A stretch of DNA of 64,000 bases from Termitomyces sp. T153 (Eukaryota > Basidiomycota > Agaricomycetes > Agaricales > Lyophyllaceae). Numbering within the stretch: position 1 is the stretch's first letter; every line of letters begins with the position of its first letter. The stretch covers positions 1-64,000 of the forward strand of contig JACKQL020000024.1 in NCBI GenBank assembly GCA_018296165.2, written 5' to 3'. The translations under genes and the position numbers were made by a program. The notes beneath the pieces are model-generated. The model was given only the letters and a program-made list of their open reading frames with translations. It was not told the DNA's origin and searched no databases. Below, one piece after another: positions 56,798 through 64,000 of this stretch.

Positions 56798-59182
56798 TCA
56801 AAAAAACTTCCCGAAGTCGTACGCTTCATCATCCCCATTGTCTGCACCCTTCTTGGTTGCTTTACTCTTTGCCCCGACATTGACAACTTTGTGTTGGATA
56901 CGTAGCTTCGCGTTGGCGGGCTTTATTGTCGCCTTTGAGACCGACTCTGTGGGCGTCCTATCGGATATTTTGCCCCTTATTGACGCAGATTTCCTAATCT
57001 GTTTCGCAACTTTGAAATCGGGAGCAAAAGCAACCTTCTTGCTCGGTGGAGCGACTAAGAGCTCGTCCGTTTGCTTGCGCTTTTGTTTTTTTGGAAGCGG
57101 CAGAGCTGCCTCGTGATCGTCACCATTGTTGCTACCATCCCCATCATCCCCATTCTGGTCGGCTTCTTCTTGACTACTGTCATCATCACCATCGAAGCCA
57201 GCGTCATTGTCCTCCTCATCATCCCCTTCGCTGTCACTCTCTTCCAACCAAGAGTCTCGCAAGACCACCTTGCGCGAATCAACCTCTCCCGAAGAAATCT
57301 TCACAAGGCCAACAGACTTGCGCAATTGTTTCCGAGATATGACAGTCTCCAAGATGGTAGAATCAGAGCCATACAACTTCTCAAAAACGGTGTCTTGAGT
57401 CTTGGAGTAACACGTGGTGGAAGTAGTTGTAGTTGGTGGCGTTGAGTACCGAGCAAACTTCCCTGTGCTCCAGTCGCGTAAGAGAATACGAGATGCTCCG
57501 ATGATGTCTAGCTGTCCGTGCTGATGCATCGGGTTAATCAGAGATGAGTGATGTGTACCAACAAAGGGTGTACCTTTTTGACAAGTTGCTTGGATCGTGC
57601 TACACCTGAAAGGAATGACATTGAGTCACCGTCCATGAAAGCCGGTAGATTATAGAGCAGCATGAGATCTTCTGTATTCGACCGAGCGACAATAGTTGCA
57701 ACTAAGGCTTATCTTGAGTTTCCATTTATGTATGTTTCGTCAGACACGTACCAACAGATGTTGGATCCTTCAGGCGGTCGATTCTTCCTTTTGAACGTAA
57801 CAAGATGTCCCTCGCCCGTATGGAACTTGGATTCTCAGCGGATTCGTCGACTTCCCACGACAGCCCAGGGGTATCGATCAAACGTATTTGCTTGCCTCCT
57901 GACTCCACAAGCACCTCCTGAGGTAGTTCCGTCGTCGTCGGTCCCCTTGAAGACGATTCGGTTGAGTACACGGGCAGTGAACTACTCCGAATCAAAGAAT
58001 TGATCAAGGAACTTTTCCCAGCCTAAATATGCGTCAAACAAAGATCCCTTCGGCGCTCGCACTCGCACTTACGTTAGTTACGCCTACTATGGCAACTGTG
58101 AGCGGTCCATCTCCCTTTTTGGTCGTTGCACAATGGCCAAGCCACTCGAGAACAGAATCAACACCAAGTGCATCGTCAGTGGGTGCCTTTGCCTTACCCT
58201 TAGCTGATGGTTCAGGTCCCAAAGGTAAGAATGCAGAAGCCGAGCGGAATAGAAGAGTAGGATGGTGTGTCCTCAAGTAAGTCGCCCATGCTATAACCGA
58301 CTCAAGTGGGCATATGTCTAGAGCATATTTATAATCAGTAGGTCTGATAGGCCAGTGCACAATGAGTGACGAACCGATCTTGTTGAGCAACAGAAGCAAC
58401 TTTTGGCCTGCTTTGGCAGCAACTAGGCCTTCAAGATGTGAGCTACGGCATGGCAGAGGATCTCGGGCGTCGAGGACTTCGATCACGACGTCCGCATTGC
58501 TCAGAACAGTTTCTAAATTTGGTAGGTCATGGTTTATTAGCACTGGGACCTCGTCTTCATCCGATTTCTCCGGTTGAAGAACTAGGGGGGGCCGAGAGAA
58601 TGTTTTCGCATGCAGAAGTTGTTTGGCTCCAATCCCACCGACAGCGTCATTTCCAATTTGTAGACCTTTGAGTTCTTCTACTTCGACGATAGTTTCATCA
58701 CCAGTGCCTTCTGCATTCTCATCTGACGTGTTTTCTACATCAGGGTTCTTGGTCTTTGCTCGTAAAGCTTTCCTCTCTTCCTTCTTTCGAAGTTTTTCTG
58801 CGGCTTCCTGTGAATAATGTAAGTACTCTGAATAAACGTTCGACATACTATTCCACTCACAATCCTACGCTGCTCAGAAACTTCGGCTAGAATCTGATCC
58901 TTGAAAGGGAAGTTGTTGGGAATTCCAGGATCCTTAGCAGTTTCTAAATACGAAGAAGCATATTGAACGATAAAAACAGAGATTTGGATCTGAATGAAAC
59001 ACACTAGATTTCCATTGAGGATTGTTTTTCGCTGCCTTTTTTGCCTTTTTTCTGCTTTCCCGCACCTTCCGCTGAATCTTCCTGCGGTCATTGGTACCTT
59101 GACGATTGCTCGTCTCTGCTGGTTTGTAAGAGAATGTGAAATAGGCTAGATTGAGTCACGGACTTTTTCTGATGCGTGGCAT
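56798..59182 (-). CDS. Nug1/GNL3-type circularly permuted nucleolar GTPase
   Basis: Multi-exon. Exon 1 (59182-59164) splices to give MPRIRKKTSNRQGTNDRRK and a basic, coiled N-terminus (KVRESRKKAKKAAKNNPQWK). GTPase motifs are in permuted order: DARDP and G4 NKID (the Asp codon is split by an intron) come first, the G1 P-loop VGVTNAGKSSLIN after them, then G2 with TTTELPQEV and G3 as IDTPG. A conserved VGTHHSSLINPMHQHG-containing segment, an acidic stretch (DSEGDDEEDNDAG) and a basic tail ending YDFGKFF follow. Nug1 and GNL3 proteins act in nuclear export and maturation of the 60S subunit. The stop is at 56798; internal junctions were placed by motif continuity. Confidence 0.9.
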
Positions 59183-59667
59183 AGCAAGAGATCGTCGTTC
59201 GGTGGAGGACCTTCACAGCTGGAAAAAGTTGATCGGATGACATTAGCTACAATTCCGTAAGACTCAATTATGGATTATTATGTAAGAACCTCAGCCAAAT
59301 AGGTACAATGGAGGAATAAGGCCCGGCCTTAGGCGCTTGGAAAGCAGTATATCAGATATCCTGACAGTGATGATGTCAACAATCGCAGACGGAGCCTTCT
59401 ACAAGACATCTTTCTTCGTAACTTTTGATATCACACAATGTGGTGTAGGGTTGAGAGTCTACTGTGGAACGCCTGTGAAAATCTGCCCAAACTCTCTGAA
59501 GGGCTCAATGCTACGGTTCAACCGGAAAGGAAGATAGTCACACACTCAGGAAGGGGTGAGTCAATTTCTTACAAATCTTGGCGTTCTTCGTCAACATAAT
59601 CAAATGAGTCTATTCCTGTATACTTATCAAGTTGATTCAACAGCTGTATCCAGCTTCTCCTCTGGTC
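59183..59667. other. Intergenic, shared upstream region
   Basis: 485 bp between the divergent Nug1-type and hydrolase genes. No other gene seen. Confidence 0.5.
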
Positions 59668-60932
59668 ATGGCTACCTTCAATTGTTATTTCCTAGCAGTG
59701 CTCCTCTACCTTTCAGTACACCTGTGTCATGCCGCCTTGAATGGAACTCTTCATCGGCGCAATTACTTTTATGTCGGGGAAAGATTCTCAACTCGGGGAA
59801 ATTCTTCAATCGCATCTGGACAGATATATGTCGAACAACTCACTCCTCAGAATGTAAACCAACCTTTTCCGCTACTCATCATACACGGGCACGGTGAGGC
59901 TGACCTATCCTATGTCCTGGATCCTGTGTCGATGTCATCTTGTTGTAGGTATGACTGGAACCAATTTTCTCAACACTCCAGATGGAAGGTTAGGTTGGGC
60001 AGACTATTTCTTGAGTAAAGGATACGAGGTAAATTGCTTGTTGATAGTTGTGTGCCATCTCACTTAGTATATTGATAGTTGTTTCTGATTGATCAACCTT
60101 CTAGGGGGCGTTCTCCATGGCAGAAAAACATTGACGGTGTACAATCATCTTATGATACATTCACAATTGAATCTCACTTTACTGCAACCCAACTACACAA
60201 TCTGTGGCCAGAAGCATCTCTGCACACTCAGTGGCCCGGTAATGGCAGCCTCGGTGATCCGATTTTCAACGTTTTCTATGCTTCGACAGTACCTAGCTTA
60301 GACAGCGATGCTGAAACAGCTATGAAGATAAGGGAAGCCGGCTCAGCTCTCCTCGACAAGATCGGCGTATGTTCCTCTCTATCTCTGACAGAACTTCAAT
60401 TAATCTCGCCTTATAGCCTGTGATTCTTCTTACCCATTCACAAGCTGGGCAACATGGCTGGATTCTTGGAGATGCAAGACCCACAAAAGTCAAAGCTATC
60501 GTCGCGTTGGAACCAATAGGTCCTCCATTTATCAACGCTGTATTTCCCCCATTCACTGCTGCTCGTGATTTCGGAGTCACCGATATTCCGATCACATATT
60601 CTCCTCCCGTGAAAGTGCCAGACGACATTGTGAAGGTCGTTGTCTCGACGGCCTTCGGCACCACTTGCTTTCAGCAAGCATCCCCACCAAAGAAATTAGT
60701 CAATCTGGCTCAAATTCCCGTTCTGATGGTCACCTCAGAATCGAGTTACCACTCGATTTACGATAACTGTACTGCCCAGTACTTGGCTCAAGCTGGTGTC
60801 TCTGTGAATCATCTCAGCCTCCCAGATATTGGAATACATGGCAATGGCCATATGATGTTTATGGAGAAGAACAATCTGCAGATCGTAGACGAGGTTGTGC
60901 AGAGATGGATTTCACGTACTATTGGTACTTGA
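59668..60932 (+). CDS. Secreted alpha/beta hydrolase
   Basis: Exons 59668-59893, 59949-60028, 60079-60366 and 60417-60932 give 369 residues. The N-terminus has a clear signal peptide (hydrophobic core YFLAVLLYLSVHLCHA). The fold shows an oxyanion-side HGHGMTGTNF across intron 1, then LIDQPSRGRSP. The nucleophile elbow is LLTHSQAGQHG (Ser in HSQAG), the acid is probably the Asp of LSLPDIGIHG, and the His follows in HGNGHMMF. Several N-x-S/T sites are present. It is an extracellular esterase- or lipase-like enzyme of unknown substrate. It carries GHSxG-type geometry with Gln at the variable position. Confidence 0.9.
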
Positions 60933-61275
60933 TTCTGGACATAGCTTTTCCATTTTGCGCGATTTACTTTTAGTGACCATGGTCATTAGGGTTTCGACTC
61001 CAAATCATGTAACAAAGAGGCTAAAATGATTTCTTCATTGAAGCATTCAGCTCGATCATCAGGGCCTTCATTGACACTACTGCTTGGTCGAACTTGATCG
61101 TTATTTAACTAGAGGTGATACTCAATCTTTGGTGGCGGTTATTCGAGGCGAATTGTGAGTTCTGAAGCTTCTAGAGATATTATAAACTCACTAGCAGCAG
61201 GAATCCACTTGATTGCCGTGAAATGACCACAGGGGCCCGGGTAACAGGGAATTTAGACGTCGCCGACTCCTTACT
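60933..61275. other. Intergenic, no gene seen
   Basis: 343 bp after the hydrolase stop, before the broken gene on the other strand. No support for a feature. Confidence 0.4.
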
Positions 61276-62010
61276 TCAAGTTCTCGGGCTTGGGGGAACA
61301 CTCCAAGACATGAACCGTATGATTCCAAGCTCGGGTCCCTTTATCATTTGAACGTCCAAGCCTCTGTTCGAAATCAATGAAGCAGAGTCCCACATCCCCT
61401 GTATCATCACAAAGATTTACAACCGCGTTACTGACGATCATGATACATTTTGCTCCAAGAGCGTCACGCCGTGTATCGAGTCACGACCTAACTTCCGATA
61501 TTGTTCATAGCCCATACCACCAGGCAAGGTCCCACAGTTTAAGTCATCTCTAATGGCAACTCGCCTAGCCAGAATTCTTCTAGAGGAAACGAACATACTT
61601 GTATCTTTCATGTTGAGGGAGACAAACGTGCGTCGCCGAGTATTTGTTCCATTGGTTGTTGCAAAGTATGTGACAACAGATGCTATGTTATTGATGAAAT
61701 CTATCAGAATTTGTAAGTCACTTCGAGCTTGATAGTACGAGCCAAGTACTGAATTTAGTCTGCCAAAATGGTTACCTTTCTGTGGTGCATATGGCTTGAC
61801 AAGTCAACAAGTTTGACGCAAATGTCGGAAATTTGTGGCGGTCGACTAGAATAAATAGCCTCGAATAATCATTAGCGCCATCAATTGGCGTCACTTGCAG
61901 CGATCAAACCAGTAAGCTGTCCCCCTCTGGTAGTACAATGTACCAGTTAAACTGGCCATGCAGGCGTTGAAGAGGGTCATAGATTAAAACTGTTGTGCAC
62001 TTGGTTCGTC
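61276..62010 (-). pseudogene. Broken or unresolved gene of unknown family
   Basis: The minus strand shows coherent protein-like frames that do not join: TVLIYDPLQRLHGQFNWYIV up to a TGA at about 61908, then QVTPIDGANDYSRLFILVD. A one-base frame change near 61814 leads into about 120 open codons (VKPYAPQKGNHFGRLNSV, INNIASVVTYFATTNGTN, NCGTLPGGMGYEQYRKLGRD). A likely intron begins at about 61464, and a final exon ends at 61276 (GMWDSASLISNRG). No ATG opens the frame cleanly. It may be a pseudogene or carry sequence errors. I do not recognise the family. Confidence 0.45.
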
Positions 62011-62248
62011 ACAGCACTTATCCGGCAGTCTTGCGCTCTAATCGAAGGTCGATGAGGCCCATTGTCAAATCAGCGTTAGTGTATTCTAAATGCAGACAGA
62101 GCGTAAGACACATAGATCTGTGTAAATCGTTGGATATAGGTATTACGGATACTACTTTTTAGGTGGGATGAACCTCATCAAAATTGGAAGGCAGAGTAAA
62201 TGTCTTCTCATTGACAGGAGTGTCGGTGGCATTGCCATTTGGGCCCTC
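62011..62248. other. Intergenic, no gene seen
   Basis: Short spacer holding the 3' flank of the Ale1 gene. No feature supported. Confidence 0.4.
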
Positions 62249-64000
62249 CTAGTTGGCTGTGGGCTTTTTGCCAGTAGGAACAATACCAGCCTCGATCTGA
62301 AGTTTCTTGAAGTAGCTTGTTCCACCGGCGTAGAAGAAGACTAGACCGCCAAAGACAATTATGTGGCCATACCAGCCGAGGCGAGACCACGCCGTGAAGG
62401 AATCTTTTGCAGTGAGAAGCATGAAGGGAGAGGCAGAGTAATTGAGGATGAGCGCCGATAGTGTTGTTCCTGCGATGTCGTAAATTTCCTTTAATTCCGA
62501 CTGGGGCTGGCCAGGGGCAGGAAGAAGAAGAGGGCGGATGTTGTTCCTCGCGAGACGAGCAACAGTGGTGATAAATCCACCCATAAGGAATGTCAGATAG
62601 TAGCCGCTAGCGATGCCGTGCTACGTTCGAGGGATGAACAACAAGCCAAGGACATGTACAAGAGACGTACCCAGAATGCACTTGTGAAGAATGTGATCAT
62701 ACTGCTCCTAAATCCTGGCTTCTTTCCCTTTGGAGTGACGCGCTTGTATACGCATTCTCTGAGCCAAACATTGGTCTTCATATTCCACGAATCAAGAAGA
62801 ACTTTGAAGTTAGATGGGAACTCGATTTCCAAGACTTTGACATTGGCGGCACCATTCCAAGTACTCTGACCGGAAGCATTGAACCCCGTGAAGCCGAGTC
62901 CAGTGACAATGCTAGCACCCTGGAGTAACAGATTCAGGTATAAGACGAGTTATACTGTTGAGACACTATACCTCTGTCAGCGTCCAAATGGCGTAGTATT
63001 TTGACCTTTCAAGGAACCCGTAAATCTGGAACAAGAAGATGCTAAAGAAACTTTGCGTGAGACAAATGAGATTGAAAACATTGCAGAACGCACCGAACAA
63101 ACAATTGATGTTCCATGAACCAAGGCGTAAGAGCTGTAGAGTAGTTGTTGTTCCCACCGAATACGACGAAAATACCGAGGTAAATCAAGCCCATGACCAT
63201 TTTCCCATATGCATTGCGTTTCCGGCCACTTGGGAGTTTCTTGTCACCCTTGGTTTTTTCCTTGACTTTGTCATCATCGAAAACAGTCTCGTGGATCAAG
63301 CTGCGGTACTCTGACAGGTCGAGGTAGGGACCAACAAGAATTCCCGGAAAATAGAAACTGTGACAAAAGTATTGAGTTGATACATTTACGACGAAATCTT
63401 TAAGAAACCCACGAATATCCAAGAAATTCGAGAAGGGAGGGGTATTGAATAATGCGTTTTTCCGTCTGCCACTTGTCCAAATCCTGCGAATTAATGAACA
63501 CTTTGGTTTTCCAAGGGAAGGAACTAGCTTACAGTTGCCGGCCTGCGGCCATCCCAAACGTTCCATGCAAATGTCGTGAGTTTCATAGTTAAAACCATCT
63601 GAGGGCCTGTGATCTCCATAGTCTCATATCCCAAACCGTATATAGCACGAATGACGTGGCTATCGAATACATCAGAGCAGATTTACCACTAGAAAGTTCG
63701 TTCATACTCACTTGATGGTTAAATGTCCCATAACGAAGCTGTAGTGAGAGTGAGCCGAATGTGACTAGCGTATTTGCTTGCGGAGACCTACAAAAAAACA
63801 AGCCACGGCATGCGAGCGCTCTTGTCATAAGCCGCAAGTGTGTAAGTCACGAGTATGCTGACCAGCAGTTGAAAGAAACCCTGGTATAGTTTCAAGACGG
63901 GGAAGAAGAAGAAAAGGGCGACAGCGATGTTAAATGAATGCCTCAAGCCTGGCTGCGAGGAAGGAACGCGAACAAATACGCTACCCAGTGGATACGCAAC
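62249..64000 (-). CDS. Lysophospholipid acyltransferase, MBOAT family (Ale1 type), 5' part outside window
   Basis: The C-terminal three quarters of an Ale1/LPCAT-like enzyme; coding continues through base 64000, so the start lies beyond the right edge. At the edge the product reads YPLGSVFVRVPSSQPGL; then come helices with LFFFFPVLKLYQGFFQLL, SFYFPGILVGPYLDLSEYRS, a charged loop (KVKEKTKGDKKLPSGRK), GFTGFNASGQSTWNGAANV, VLLDSWNMKTNVWLRECVY and RVTPKGKKPGFRSSM. The catalytic block FWHGIASGYYLTF is split by an intron between Trp and His. The end KKPTAN is preceded by a last helix (IIVFGGLVFFYAGGTSYF). The enzyme reacylates lysophospholipids with acyl-CoA in the ER membrane. Introns are about 50-60 bp. 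Confidence 0.93.

Noticed and set aside
61261..61420. Alternative final exon of the broken gene in another frame (GDVGLCFIDFEQRLG).
   Set aside because: It requires a phase change at the preceding intron; the phase-0 reading (GMWDSASLISNRG) joins without one.
1..64000. tRNA, rRNA or other structured RNA genes.
   Set aside because: I looked for cloverleaf-like segments and rRNA blocks in the gene-free stretches and saw none I could support; a covariance-model search would decide.

Overview
The window is nuclear DNA of a basidiomycete fungus, most likely an agaricomycete. Genes are packed tightly on both strands. Nearly all are split by many short GT-AG introns of about 45-70 bp. Encoded families include fungal or agaricomycete types: a NOT3 subunit, a Bem1 scaffold, a MscS/EF-hand channel, an F-box/LRR protein and a fungal seven-helix membrane protein. 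Gene models were built by hand from reading frames, splice sites and family knowledge. Where I give exon coordinates, the summed coding length divides by three, except where I say a junction is unresolved.

Layout. 1-3.9 kb: two Helitron-like elements, head to tail on the minus strand, one carrying the N-terminal part of a transposon protein and the other a 59-bp minisatellite. 4.2-16.3 kb: AMMECR1 protein, a Rab-like GTPase with a large insertion, ribosomal eS7, Cns1/TTC4 co-chaperone, L-2-hydroxyglutarate dehydrogenase, complex I NDUFA12, and Bem1. 16.3-23.0 kb: a repeat island of old CpG-free sequence, two solo LTRs of one family in opposite orientation (each with its own 5-bp target duplication), and a third Helitron-like copy ending about 200 bp before NOT3. 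23.2-40.2 kb: NOT3, mitochondrial bL12, an 11-exon seven-helix protein, a MscS channel, a very long XPF-like/Zip2-SHOC1-like protein, and a coiled-coil/Gly-rich protein. 40.5-47.0 kb: an RBR E3 ligase with CCCH fingers and a CaaX end, a Tra2-like splicing factor, and ribosomal eL18. 47.6-51.0 kb: an unrecognised gene whose middle is six tandem copies of one exon-intron unit. 51.5-64.0 kb: Nop9, F-box protein, Nug1/GNL3-type GTPase, a secreted alpha/beta hydrolase, a broken gene, and the 3' part of the MBOAT acyltransferase Ale1, which runs off the right edge.

The genes are mostly unrelated housekeeping functions. Several serve ribosome production (eS7, eL18, bL12m, Nop9, Nug1) or mitochondria (NDUFA12, L2HGDH, bL12m). 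Head-to-head pairs with short spacers (Cns1/L2HGDH, MscS/XPF-like, Tra2/eL18) suggest shared promoters. The most unusual features are the splice-phase-preserving exon array at 48.5-50.1 kb, the duplicated exon in the RBR gene, and the precise tandem insertion of two Helitron-like elements.
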